NCBI RefSeq assembly: GCF_005845035.1
Contig: NZ_SPFO01000005.1
Location: 81,556 to 145,555, forward strand
Length of the DNA stretch: 64,000 nucleotides
DNA from: Collinsella aerofaciens
GTDB lineage: Bacteria; Actinomycetota; Coriobacteriia; Coriobacteriales; Coriobacteriaceae
Reading direction: 5' to 3'
In this document: positions 34,364 through 42,951 of the stretch, one piece after another
Numbering within the stretch: the first letter of the stretch is position 1
Layout: the number at the start of each line of letters is the position of its first letter
Program-made: the position numbers and the translations under genes
Notes under the pieces: generated by a model
Told to the model about the DNA's origin: nothing
Database searches by the model: none
The model's input: only the letters and a program-made list of their open reading frames with translations

Positions 34364-35707
34364 CTACTCGGCGAAAGCCTCCTGCTTGGCGATTGCCTTC
34401 TCGGAAATCTTCATAAAGGGCAGGTAGACGGCCATGCCAATGACAATCTCGATAGCCTGCCACACGCCGGCGCGCCAGTCAAAGCCCGTAGCGAGCAGGG
34501 CATTGATGACGGGAGGCATGGTCCAGGGCACCTGGGCGATGCAGGGGCTGATGATGCCTGCGCAGGTAAGGCCATAGGTGATGCCGATGAACAGATCGGG
34601 AAGAAGAACGAACGGGATCATGAGCGGCAGGTTGTACACGATGGGGTAACCGTAGATAACCGGCTCGTTGATGTTGAACAGACCAGGCAGGATAGCCATC
34701 TTGGAAACGGTCTCGGAAGCCTTGTTCTTGGAGAACAGGAGCGTGTCGAGCAGGAGCATGAGGGTGCAGCCCGAGCCGCCGATGAGGGCGAAGCTGTTAA
34801 CGATCTGCATGTTCATGTAGTGATCGGGCTGGATGGTGCCACCGGCGGCAAAGGTAGCCATGTTGTCGACGATGAGCATGGTCAGGATCGGCTCGACGGT
34901 AGCGCCAGAGATGGTGGACTGGTGAATACCGACGCAGAACAGCAGGTTAGCAAGGGTGTAGATGAGGATAACAGCCCACGGACCGGCGTTCATGATGCTC
35001 TTGAGCGGGTTGGAGATGCACGTGGAGATGATGGTGCACAGATCGGTGCCGGCGCACACGGCGAGCAGGGCTGCGGCAAGAGCGAAGACCGCGAGGTTAA
35101 GCAGCATCGGAATCATGACGTTGAAGGAGTTGGAGACCGCGGGAGGCACGCCCTCGCCCAGCTTAACCTTGAGCTTCTCGACGCCAGAAATCTTGATGAA
35201 GAGCGAGACGGAAAGCAGGGCGATGATAATAGCCGAGAACAGACCGTTGGTGCCGGTGTTGGCAGTCGAAAGGGCGCCCGTGACCTCGGCGGAGGTGATC
35301 TTGTCGGTGAGCAGTGGGCTCGTGGCGGCAAGCGAGGCGGTGATCTGCTGCGGCATCATGATGACGAAGGCAGAGATGGCGACGACCACGCAAGCGAGCG
35401 GGTTATCGAAACGCTTGTTCTTGGCGAGGCTGTAGCCAATCAATCCGGCCAAGATAATGGCAGAGACGTTGAGGGTGCCCAGCGTAATTGCCGAGCCCCA
35501 CGTCTGAAGGTTGGCAAGGCCCGCCGCATCGAGCGGGAACAGAGGGAACACGACGTTGTTAATAAGAACCGCGATACCCGCAAGGATATAGAGCGGCGTG
35601 ATGGTCGCGAAGGCGTCACGCAGGGAACGCAGGTGAACCTGGTTTCCCACCTTCGCAGAGACCTCGGCAAACTTGTCGAGGAAGCTCTTTCCGTTGTCAC
35701 TGGCCAT
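34364..35707 (-). CDS. PTS system, lactose/cellobiose-family EIIC
   Basis: 447 aa, about ten membrane segments. It includes the family pieces TLANLLFCVGIHQSTISGATVEPIL, GGSGCTLMLLL and GLFNINEPVIYGYPIVYNLPLMIPF. The last holds the conserved GxFNINEP(V/I) sugar-binding sequence. It imports and orients a beta-glucoside for phosphorylation by EIIB. Confidence 0.94.
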   Translation of the reverse strand: MASDNGKSFLDKFAEVSAKVGNQVHLRSLRDAFATITPLYILAGIAVLINNVVFPLFPLDAAGLANLQTWGSAITLGTLNVSAIILAGLIGYSLAKNKRFDNPLACVVVAISAFVIMMPQQITASLAATSPLLTDKITSAEVTGALSTANTGTNGLFSAIIIALLSVSLFIKISGVEKLKVKLGEGVPPAVSNSFNVMIPMLLNLAVFALAAALLAVCAGTDLCTIISTCISNPLKSIMNAGPWAVILIYTLANLLFCVGIHQSTISGATVEPILTMLIVDNMATFAAGGTIQPDHYMNMQIVNSFALIGGSGCTLMLLLDTLLFSKNKASETVSKMAILPGLFNINEPVIYGYPIVYNLPLMIPFVLLPDLFIGITYGLTCAGIISPCIAQVPWTMPPVINALLATGFDWRAGVWQAIEIVIGMAVYLPFMKISEKAIAKQEAFAE

Positions 35708-35827
35708 GATTGCTCCTAACTTTCAAATCCGGCCTTTTCCTATGCGCACGGTGGTCTGTCGCCCTCTGCCACCAGATGTGCCATGTGTTGCGCGCGGCGG
35801 CGCGCGGTCTGGGCGTTCGCCCGGTCG

Positions 35828-37228
35828 CTAATCAACCACGTGGGTCGTGGCGACCTGTTTGAGCCAGGCCGCCGACTTCTTAAGGCGGCGCTTGTAGCCG
35901 TCCATGAGATCGACCTCGACAAAGCCGTAACGATTCTTAAAGGCATTGGCCCAAGACCAGTTATCGATGACGGCCCAGTAGTGATAGCCCCGGCACTTGG
36001 CGCCCTCGTCGATGGCCTTGGCCACCCACTCCAGGTGCTGACGTACAAAGTCGACGCGGTAGTCATCCTGGATGGTTCCTTCGGCGTCACGGTTCTTGTA
36101 TTCGTCCATGATGCCGATGCCGTTCTCGGAAACGAACCACTCAAGATCGGGGTAGTTCTTAGCGCAGTCCATGCCAAAGTCGTAGAGGCCCTGCGGGTAG
36201 ATCTCCCAGCCGCGGCTCTCGTTCATAACGGCGTCGGGCCACACGTACTCGTCGGCAAAGTGCGGCAGACCGTACTGGTCGATCTTGCTCGCCGGCGCCT
36301 GAACGCGCGTGGGGTGGTAGTAGTTGCAACCGAGCCAGTCGACAACACCCTGCTTAAGAATCTCTTGGTCGCCGGCACGGAACGGAAGCTTAACGCCGCC
36401 CTCGGCCAGGCTGTCGAGCACGTCGGCGGGAAGCTCGCCCTTGGTAATGAGGTCGAGCCACCAGCGGTTGTTGATGCCGCTGGTCATACGCACGGCCTCG
36501 AGGTCCGCCTCGCTGGGGTTCTCCTTGGTGTAGACCGGGGTAAAGCAGTTGATCATGCCGATCTTGGCATCGGCGCGAACGGCGCCCTCGTCATAGGCCT
36601 TACGATAGTTGGCCACGGCCAGCGCATGTGCCAGCGAGATGTGATACTGCACGGTGCGAGCACGGTTGAAGTCGTGGAGTTGCGGGAACCACACGCCCTC
36701 CTGATAGCGCTGCTCGGGCTCGACGATGGGCTCGTTAAAGGTGAACCAGTACTTGATCTCCTGGCCAAACTCGTGGAAGGCGACGTCGGCGTAATGTGCG
36801 TAAGCCTCGACAACCTCACGGCTCTCCCAGCCGCCACGGTTAAAAAGGTAGGTGGGCATGTCAAAGTGGTACAAGTTGACAAACGGCTCCAGGCCGGCTT
36901 CGCGAGAGGCGCGGAACAACTCGTGATACCACGCGGCGCCTTCCTCGTTGAGGTTGCCGTCGGCATCGAGCAGACGGCTCCACTGGATGGAAGTGCGATA
37001 GGTATCCAGGCCCAAGTCCTTCAAAATGCGAAGGTCTTCCTGGTACTTGGCCATAAAGTCATTGCCGGCGTAAGAGCCAACGCAGTTGTAGAACGAGCCC
37101 AGATCCTGGATGGACCAGGTATCCCACAGGTTCTCGAGCTTGCCGCCCTGGTTCCACTGACCCTCAGTCTGCGGGCCGGACATAGCAGCGCCAAAGAAGA
37201 AGTCGTTGGGCAGCTGATACTGTGCCAT
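35828..37228 (-). CDS. GH1 6-phospho-beta-glucosidase
   Basis: 466 aa. TIM-barrel family 1 glycosidase: acid/base glutamate in YWFTFNEPIVE (about residue 166), nucleophile in EWFVSENGIGIMDEYKNRD, N-terminal FFFGAAMSGPQTEGQW. The paired lactose/cellobiose PTS indicates a phosphorylated beta-glucoside such as cellobiose-6-phosphate. It would yield glucose-6-phosphate plus glucose or an aglycone. ATG 37228 is chosen over the TTG directly before it. First gene of the operon, divergent from its likely regulator. Confidence 0.93.
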   Translation of the reverse strand: MAQYQLPNDFFFGAAMSGPQTEGQWNQGGKLENLWDTWSIQDLGSFYNCVGSYAGNDFMAKYQEDLRILKDLGLDTYRTSIQWSRLLDADGNLNEEGAAWYHELFRASREAGLEPFVNLYHFDMPTYLFNRGGWESREVVEAYAHYADVAFHEFGQEIKYWFTFNEPIVEPEQRYQEGVWFPQLHDFNRARTVQYHISLAHALAVANYRKAYDEGAVRADAKIGMINCFTPVYTKENPSEADLEAVRMTSGINNRWWLDLITKGELPADVLDSLAEGGVKLPFRAGDQEILKQGVVDWLGCNYYHPTRVQAPASKIDQYGLPHFADEYVWPDAVMNESRGWEIYPQGLYDFGMDCAKNYPDLEWFVSENGIGIMDEYKNRDAEGTIQDDYRVDFVRQHLEWVAKAIDEGAKCRGYHYWAVIDNWSWANAFKNRYGFVEVDLMDGYKRRLKKSAAWLKQVATTHVVD

Positions 37229-37264
37229 CAAAGTCCTCGCTTTCGTGTTCTAGAGCTTCCGGTT

Positions 37265-37350
37265 GGAGACGGGTTTGCTTTGGCAGGTTATCCGGCGCGG
37301 GCGCGCACCGGTCATACCGATATCCAACCCGCCAAAACAAAACCGTCCCC
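37265..37350. repeat. GGGAC-type dyad element
   Basis: Arms 37265-37289 (GGAGACGGGTTTGCTTTGGC...) and 37326-37350 are complementary with about four mismatches. The outer bases of the right arm read CCGTCCCC. The remainder of the 37229-37531 gap is AT-rich, with AAGGTTATA and AGGGTTATA direct repeats (37462-37494) and a TATACT -10-like box (37490-37495) that may belong to the gntR promoter. Confidence 0.6.
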
Positions 37351-37531
37351 AAACGGTCGATCCTGTTCTGCGGAAAGATTCCGTTCGTTGCTTAAACTAT
37401 AGCGCTCTAATTCTAAAAGTAAAGCGTCTTTTTCTTTTTTCTTTCTCGAGCTTCTTAGATAAAGGTTATATGGGTGCCTTGTTAAGGGTTATACTTACTT
37501 GCGTATTGATATATGTCGGAAAGGAGGTTCA

Positions 37532-38251
37532 ATGATTCCCAAATACGAGGCGATAGCTGCAGATATTCGTCGAAGCATCGAGGATGGCACTCTTAAACCG
37601 GGCGACAAGCTTCCCACCGTCGTTGAGTTCTGCGAGCTCTATAGCGTTTCCAAAATCACCGTCAAACGAGCTATCGAGCAAATCACCGAGGAAGGTCTTA
37701 TTACCAGCCGACGCGGATCGGGTACCTACGTTAAGGACACGGCGGGACTTCCCGGTCAGGCGTTTTTCCAGGGCAAAAACGACCGTGCCCAGGGCTTTTC
37801 GTATGAGCACCGCGGGGAGAAGGTGACCTCGGTGGTCTACGATTTCTCGATTGTTAATCCACCAGCGGACATCGCAGCCCAGCTGGGAATTGCCGAGGAT
37901 GACTTTGCCTATCACATCGTGCGCGTGCGTCAGGCCGATGAGAAGCCCATCGTTATCGAGTACACCTACATGCCCCTCGAGCTGATTCCAGGCCTTAAAA
38001 AGAAGGACCTGTACGGATCGGTCTACCACTTCATCCGCGAGCAATGTGGGCTGAAGATTTCGAGCTTCCACCGTACCATTCGCACCGTGGCAGCAACCGA
38101 GGAAGAAGCCGAGCGCTTGGACACCAAGCCTGGCTCTCCCCTGCTCGAGCTCACCCAGATTGGCTTTTTGGACAGCGGCGCCGCCTTTGAGTATTCGGTC
38201 TCGCGCAACGTTGGCGACCGCTTTGAGTTGCACAACGTAACGTTGGCATAG
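37532..38251 (+). CDS. GntR/UTRA regulator of the beta-glucoside PTS operon
   Basis: 239 aa. Winged helix-turn-helix at residues 4-68 (PGDKLPTVVEFCELYSVSKI, VKRAIEQITEEGLITSRRGSGTYV), UTRA domain about 90-235. ATG 37532 has GGAGG at 4 nt. It is divergent from the GH1 gene and PTS operon, so it probably represses them until a phosphorylated beta-glucoside binds. It is followed by manA. Confidence 0.92.
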   Translation: MIPKYEAIAADIRRSIEDGTLKPGDKLPTVVEFCELYSVSKITVKRAIEQITEEGLITSRRGSGTYVKDTAGLPGQAFFQGKNDRAQGFSYEHRGEKVTSVVYDFSIVNPPADIAAQLGIAEDDFAYHIVRVRQADEKPIVIEYTYMPLELIPGLKKKDLYGSVYHFIREQCGLKISSFHRTIRTVAATEEEAERLDTKPGSPLLELTQIGFLDSGAAFEYSVSRNVGDRFELHNVTLA

Positions 38252-38325
38252 GTTTTTGTAGTCATCCGGGCGCTCGCTTTGAGCTGTTTTGTGCAGCGCC
38301 CGCGCAACACAATGGGGGTATGAAC

Positions 38326-39258
38326 ATGTCCGATTTGATTAAGCTGACGCCGATCTTCCACGAGAAGATCTGGGGCGGTCGCCAGCTCGAAACCGTATTT
38401 GGCTACGACATTCCCGATGGACCCATCGGTGAGTGCTGGGCCATCTCGGCCCACCCCAACGGCGACTGCCAGATTGCGGAAGGCCCGTATGCAGGCCACA
38501 CGCTGTCGTGGCTGTGGGCCGAGCACCGCGAGCTCTTTGGCAACTGCGAGGGCAAGGAGTTCCCACTGCTCATTAAGATTCTGGACGCCAAGGACGACCT
38601 TTCGATCCAGATTCATCCCAACGACGAGTACGCCGCCAAGCACGAGAACGGCAGCCTGGGTAAAACCGAGTGCTGGTACGTGCTGGATTGCGAGCCCGGC
38701 GCCACGATCATCGTCGGCCAGCGTGCTAAAGACCGCACCGAGGCCGCACAGATGATCAAGGACGGCCGCTGGGACGACATGCTCAACGTACTGCCGATCC
38801 ACAAGGGCGACTTTTTCCAGATTGATTCCGGTACCGTTCACGCCATCAAGGCCGGCACGCTCATTTTGGAAACGCAGCAGTCGTGCGACGTGACGTATCG
38901 CCTGTACGATTACGACCGCCCCAGCACCGACGGCAAACTGCGTCCCCTGCACATTGAGCAGAGCCTCGACTGCATAAACTTTGATGCTCAGGCTCCGACC
39001 GACGGCACGGTGACCGCGCCCGAGGTGGACGGCGTGACCGAGCTCGAGTCTTGCCCCTGCTACACCGTCGATCGCGTGCGCGTTAACGGCAGCAAGACCC
39101 TCGACCAGCGCTGGCCCTTCATGTGCCTGTCAGTCATCGACGGCGAAGGCACCGTCTGCGGCGACCCCGTCCACAAGGGAAGCCACCTGCTGGCCCCGAG
39201 CACCGTGGACAAGATTGAGCTCGAGGGCAAGATGGAACTGATCATCAGCCACCTGTAG
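38326..39258 (+). CDS. manA: Mannose-6-phosphate isomerase, class I
   Basis: 310 aa. Cupin-type zinc isomerase: IFHEKIWGGRQLETVFGYDIPDG at the start, the metal ligands in LSIQIHPNDEYA (His-x-Asn/Asp-Asp-Glu) and the later SGTVHAIKAGTLILETQQSCDVTYRLYDY. It interconverts mannose-6-phosphate and fructose-6-phosphate, linking PTS-imported mannose to glycolysis. ATG 38326 has GGGGG at 7 nt. The short form lacking the helical C-terminal domain of E. coli ManA is typical of Gram-positives. A large structured element begins 17 nt after its stop. Confidence 0.93.
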   Translation: MSDLIKLTPIFHEKIWGGRQLETVFGYDIPDGPIGECWAISAHPNGDCQIAEGPYAGHTLSWLWAEHRELFGNCEGKEFPLLIKILDAKDDLSIQIHPNDEYAAKHENGSLGKTECWYVLDCEPGATIIVGQRAKDRTEAAQMIKDGRWDDMLNVLPIHKGDFFQIDSGTVHAIKAGTLILETQQSCDVTYRLYDYDRPSTDGKLRPLHIEQSLDCINFDAQAPTDGTVTAPEVDGVTELESCPCYTVDRVRVNGSKTLDQRWPFMCLSVIDGEGTVCGDPVHKGSHLLAPSTVDKIELEGKMELIISHL

Positions 39259-39275
39259 GTCACCGGTCCCCAAGC

Positions 39276-39406
39276 GCTCGCCGGGACGGGGCGCGGGGTT
39301 TGGTCGCCTGCTCGGACAGTCCTGCTCGCACGGAGAGCACATTAAGTGCTCTCCGGCTCGTGCGGAACTCGCGATCGACCAAACCCCGCGCCCCGTCCCG
39401 GCGAGC
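39276..39406 (+). repeat. Long 3' hairpin with conserved core, copy 1 (behind manA)
   Basis: Perfect 31-bp inverted repeat: arms 39276-39306 and 39376-39406, 31 of 31 pairs. The 69-nt interior has a second stem, CGGAGAGCAC / GTGCTCTCCG (39331-39340 / 39346-39355), with an ATTAA loop. It is flanked by CCTGCTCGGACAGTCCTGC and GTGCGGAACTCGCGA. It begins 17 nt after the manA stop. No T-run follows. Confidence 0.85.
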
Positions 39407-39438
39407 CTCTGGCTAGTAACGACAATCAAAAAGCAACA

Positions 39439-39472
39439 AGGGGCTCCCCCGTTCATTAACGGAGGAGCCCCT
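39439..39472. terminator. Terminator-like hairpin between manA and pcrA
   Basis: AGGGGCTCC / GGAGCCCCT outer stem with inner CCGTT / AACGG and a CATT loop. It lies in the 39259-39694 gap between the two large hairpins and could terminate either convergent gene. Confidence 0.6.
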
Positions 39473-39557
39473 ACTCGTATCTATATATCAGCCCACCCGG
39501 CTCTCCAGACCAAAAAGACGAACGAGCAGAGCGACGTTCGCAAGCAACGTTATCCAA

Positions 39558-39687
39558 GGACCTGGGCGGGCGTATGGGGCAACATCGGTCGCGAGTTCCG
39601 CACGCAAAGGAGGCCACTTAATGTGGCCTCCGTCTTGCGCAGGACTGCCCGAGCAGGCGATGTTGCCCCATACGCCCGCCCAGGTCC
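39558..39687 (-). repeat. Long 3' hairpin with conserved core, copy 2 (behind pcrA)
   Basis: Perfect 30-bp inverted repeat: arms 39558-39587 and 39658-39687. The arm sequence is unrelated to copy 1. Read on the minus strand (the sense of pcrA), the interior matches copy 1: CCTGCTCGGGCAGTCCTGC, then GGAGGCCAC-ATTAA-GTGGCCTCC, then GTGCGGAACTCGCGA. It starts 7 nt after the pcrA stop codon. Confidence 0.85.
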
Positions 39688-39694
39688 GCCGGGA

Positions 39695-42595
39695 TTACGA
39701 CAACTTGACGATCGGCGCAAAGCCCTTCATCAGCTTTTTGGTCTGGCCGGTCTTTTCGAATTGGACCTCGATCATGTCTCCGGCGACCGAGATCACGGTG
39801 CCCGTGCCAAAGGTCTTATGACTCACGGTATCGCCCGCGGCAAAGTCCTGCGATGCGCTGGCGCGATCGACCTTGCGCTCCACCGTCGGCGACACCTTGG
39901 ATGACGGCTTTTTGGCTCGCGGCGCGCCCGAGCCAAAGGTCGAGGCAACACGGCCGGCGTCGGGCGAAACCCCACGATGGCGCTCGGTGCCATAAGTGCT
40001 GCCGCCAAAGAAGTCATCGAAGCTCGATCCGCTGCGCGATCCAGAGCCGCCGGTCGAGCGCGTATGCGAGCCAAACACCTTGCCGCCATACATGTCCGAG
40101 CCCATACCCGAGCCAAACGTGCCGTGACGGTCGCCGCGCTTCTCCCAGCCCGTGCCCTCAAAACCGGCAGAACCGATACCGCTAAACTCGATGTCCTCAA
40201 ACGGAATCTCGTTGAGGAAGCGCGAGCGCGGATTGGCAGAGGTCGAGCCGTAGGTGCGACGCGTGGCCGCATAGGTCAGGAACAGGCGCTTGCGAGCACG
40301 CGTGATGGCGACGTAGGCCAAGCGGCGCTCCTCCTCGAGCTTACCCGGATCGTCACTACCGCCAAAATCGTGCACGTGCGGGAAGATACCCTCCTCCATG
40401 CCGGCCACGAACACCGCCGGGAACTCCAGGCCCTTGGCGGAGTGGATGGTCATCATGGTAATGGCATGCGTCTCGCCGGCCAGGGAATCCAAGTCGGAGC
40501 GCAGAGCCAGCCACTCCATGAGTGCCGGCAGCGCCTTGCAGGTGAGCGGGCCGTAGGTGCGCTCGATCTCGTCGGCATGCACGGCACCCGCCGGCAGCTC
40601 CGTCGGTGAGGCATAGGCGTTGCCCGCGATAGCGGCAGCCAGGGCATCCTGCGGCGAGAGCGCCGGGGCCGCCAGGCTATCGAGCGGATTGGAACCCGCG
40701 GCATCACGCGCGCCAACGAGCGCCTCAAACGAAGACACGGGTGCAGACGGGCCGGGCTCGGGCGCGGGCGCGCTCACCACGACGGGCTCGGGCTCGGCAC
40801 CGGCAGGCACATCGGCAACACCGGCTGCGCGCAGCTCTTCCAAGCTCTCGAGCGTACCCTCGATATCCTCGTGCGTCTCCTCAAATTCGGCAGCGACACC
40901 CAGGAATTCCTGGATGTTCTCGGCACGGCTCTCGGACTCCATGGTGCCCTCAGCGCGGAAGGCCTGCAGCAGGCCCGTCTTGTCGACAATCATCTCGACG
41001 ACGTCCTTGAGCTCGCCGTCCATGCGGCGACCCTCGCGCACCAGCGAGACAAAGCTCGACAGGCCATTGCGCACCTTGGCGCTAAACATGCCCGTCTCGG
41101 CCGTTGCGATCTCGCAAGCCTGGAAGAACGAGCAACGGTTGTCGCGCGCCAGCTGCTCAATCTTTTGGATCGAGGTGGAGCCGATGCCGCGGCGCGGCGT
41201 GTTGATGACGCGCTTGACGCTCATCTCGTCTGCCGGGTTCACGATCATCTTGAGGTAGGCCATGACGTCGCGGATCTCGGCACGATCGAAGAATCGCGTG
41301 CCGCCCACAATCTTGTAGGGCACGCCTGCGCGCAGGAACATATCTTCGAGGATACGCGACTGGGCGTTGGTGCGGTAGAACACGGCGATATCGTCGTAAC
41401 TCGTGCCCTTGGAGTGCAGCTTTTCGATCTCGCCGGCAATCCAGCGGCCCTCGTCGCGCTCGTCGCTTGCCTGGAAGGCCTGGATCTTCTCGCCGTCGCC
41501 CTCGGCCGTAAACAGGCGCTTGTCCTTGCGCTGCGAGTTGTGACGCACCACGGCGTTGGCGGCGCTCAGGATATGGCCCGTGGAGCGGTAGTTCTGCTCC
41601 AGCTTAACGGTCTTGCAGTTTTTAAAGTCCTTCTCAAAGTCCAGGATGTTGGTGATGTCGGCGCCGCGCCAGCTATAAATGGACTGGTCATCGTCGCCTA
41701 CGACCATGAGGTTTTGGTACTTGGCGGCCAGCAGGTTGGCGATCTCGTACTGGACGTGGTTGGTGTCCTGATACTCGTCGACGCTAATGTAGCGGAAACG
41801 CTCTTGGTACTTATCGAGCACCTCGGGGCGGGTGCGCAGCAGCTCGAGCGTGCGCACGAGCAGGTCGTCGAAGTCCATCGCGTTGGCGGCGCGCAGGCGG
41901 CGTTCCAGCTCCAGGTAGACCTGCGCGGCCTTTTTGTCGTTGGGGCTGTCGGCGGATTTGAGCATGTCCTCGGGGCCGATCATGGCGTTTTTGGCCGAAC
42001 TGATCTTGCTGCGGATCATATTGATGGGGAATTGCTTTTGCTCGATACCGAGCGCCTGCATAATATCGCGCACCATGCGCTTGGAATCGTCATCATCGTA
42101 GATGGTGAACTGACCGGTGTAGCCCAGCAGGTCAGCGTCCTCGCGCAGCATGCGCACGCACATAGCATGGAAGGTGCACACCCACATGCCGCGGGTACCG
42201 CTGGGGATGAGTGCCGCCAGACGCTCGCGCATCTCGGCCGCGGCCTTGTTGGTAAACGTGATGGCAAGGATCTGCCAGGGCTTAACGCCCAGGTCGCCGA
42301 GCATATGTGCGATGCGGAAGGTCAAGACGCGGGTCTTACCCGAGCCGGCGCCGGCAAGGACCAGCAACGGACCCTCGGTGGTCAGGACCGCCTCGCGCTG
42401 GGCGGGATTAAGGCTGTCGATGTCGACGAGCGGCTTGGCGGGTTTGGGTGCCGGCGCGGGAGCGTCGTAGATGTCGAGCGGGACGAGCTCGGGTTCCGGC
42501 GCAGCGGGGGCGGCATATGCATCGAGCGGCACGGGTTCCGGCGCGGGCGGCACGGGTACCGCGGCGTTCTTTTCCCAGGGCAAGGGCTGGGTCAT
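39695..42595 (-). CDS. pcrA: ATP-dependent DNA helicase PcrA/UvrD (SF1A)
   Basis: 966 aa. Q motif LNPAQREAV, Walker A LLVLAGAGSGKTRVL (near residue 65), motif II YISVDEYQDTNHVQYE, motif III VVGDDDQSIYSWRGAD, and motif V/VI MTIHSAKGLEFPAVFVAGMEEG and YVAITRARKRLFL. The C terminus has the Tudor-like RNA-polymerase-binding domain (GDTVSHKTFGTGTVISVAGDMIEVQF). An N-terminal Pro/Ala extension of about 45 residues with repeated PLDxYxAPA is unusual. ATG 42595 has GAGGAG at 6 nt. Role: repair and removal of replication blocks. Confidence 0.96.
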   Translation of the reverse strand: MTQPLPWEKNAAVPVPPAPEPVPLDAYAAPAAPEPELVPLDIYDAPAPAPKPAKPLVDIDSLNPAQREAVLTTEGPLLVLAGAGSGKTRVLTFRIAHMLGDLGVKPWQILAITFTNKAAAEMRERLAALIPSGTRGMWVCTFHAMCVRMLREDADLLGYTGQFTIYDDDDSKRMVRDIMQALGIEQKQFPINMIRSKISSAKNAMIGPEDMLKSADSPNDKKAAQVYLELERRLRAANAMDFDDLLVRTLELLRTRPEVLDKYQERFRYISVDEYQDTNHVQYEIANLLAAKYQNLMVVGDDDQSIYSWRGADITNILDFEKDFKNCKTVKLEQNYRSTGHILSAANAVVRHNSQRKDKRLFTAEGDGEKIQAFQASDERDEGRWIAGEIEKLHSKGTSYDDIAVFYRTNAQSRILEDMFLRAGVPYKIVGGTRFFDRAEIRDVMAYLKMIVNPADEMSVKRVINTPRRGIGSTSIQKIEQLARDNRCSFFQACEIATAETGMFSAKVRNGLSSFVSLVREGRRMDGELKDVVEMIVDKTGLLQAFRAEGTMESESRAENIQEFLGVAAEFEETHEDIEGTLESLEELRAAGVADVPAGAEPEPVVVSAPAPEPGPSAPVSSFEALVGARDAAGSNPLDSLAAPALSPQDALAAAIAGNAYASPTELPAGAVHADEIERTYGPLTCKALPALMEWLALRSDLDSLAGETHAITMMTIHSAKGLEFPAVFVAGMEEGIFPHVHDFGGSDDPGKLEEERRLAYVAITRARKRLFLTYAATRRTYGSTSANPRSRFLNEIPFEDIEFSGIGSAGFEGTGWEKRGDRHGTFGSGMGSDMYGGKVFGSHTRSTGGSGSRSGSSFDDFFGGSTYGTERHRGVSPDAGRVASTFGSGAPRAKKPSSKVSPTVERKVDRASASQDFAAGDTVSHKTFGTGTVISVAGDMIEVQFEKTGQTKKLMKGFAPIVKLS

Positions 42596-42734
42596 GGGCG
42601 ACTCCTCATCTGACGGACGGCGCGCCTGCGGGCAGCGCCATAGTTTGAGCCGTACCAGTATACCGAGCCGCGCGGACACCGACGCAAATCACACCACGAC
42701 TCCGTGCGTCACCGTCAGGCCCGCCCCAGCGGAT

Positions 42735-42801
42735 TTGGTGCAATGGGGTCAGGTTGGTCTGCACCATGTTGCTGCAAAGCAACCTGTCCCCATTGCACCA
42801 A
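42735..42801. repeat. GGGAC-type dyad element
   Basis: Arms 42735-42756 (TTGGTGCAATGGGGTCAGGT...) and 42780-42801 pair at 21 of 22 positions. It lies in the pcrA-uppP gap (42596-42951), which otherwise holds the uppP terminator. Confidence 0.65.
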
Positions 42802-42866
42802 TCAGGGAGCCACCGATGTCACGGCAGCGGCAGCGAGCGGCGGCCAGAACGAACAAATTGGCATGA

Positions 42867-42907
42867 AAAGAGGGCGGCATAGACCTTTTGGTCATGCCAC
42901 CCTCTTT
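42867..42907 (-). terminator. Terminator after uppP
   Basis: AAAGAGGG, GGCAT and GACC pair in order with GGTC, ATGCC and CCCTCTTT around a TTTT loop. Confidence 0.75.
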
Positions 42908-42951
42908 GAATGACAAGTTGTCGCCCTGACCGCCGCGCAGCGTCAACCAAG

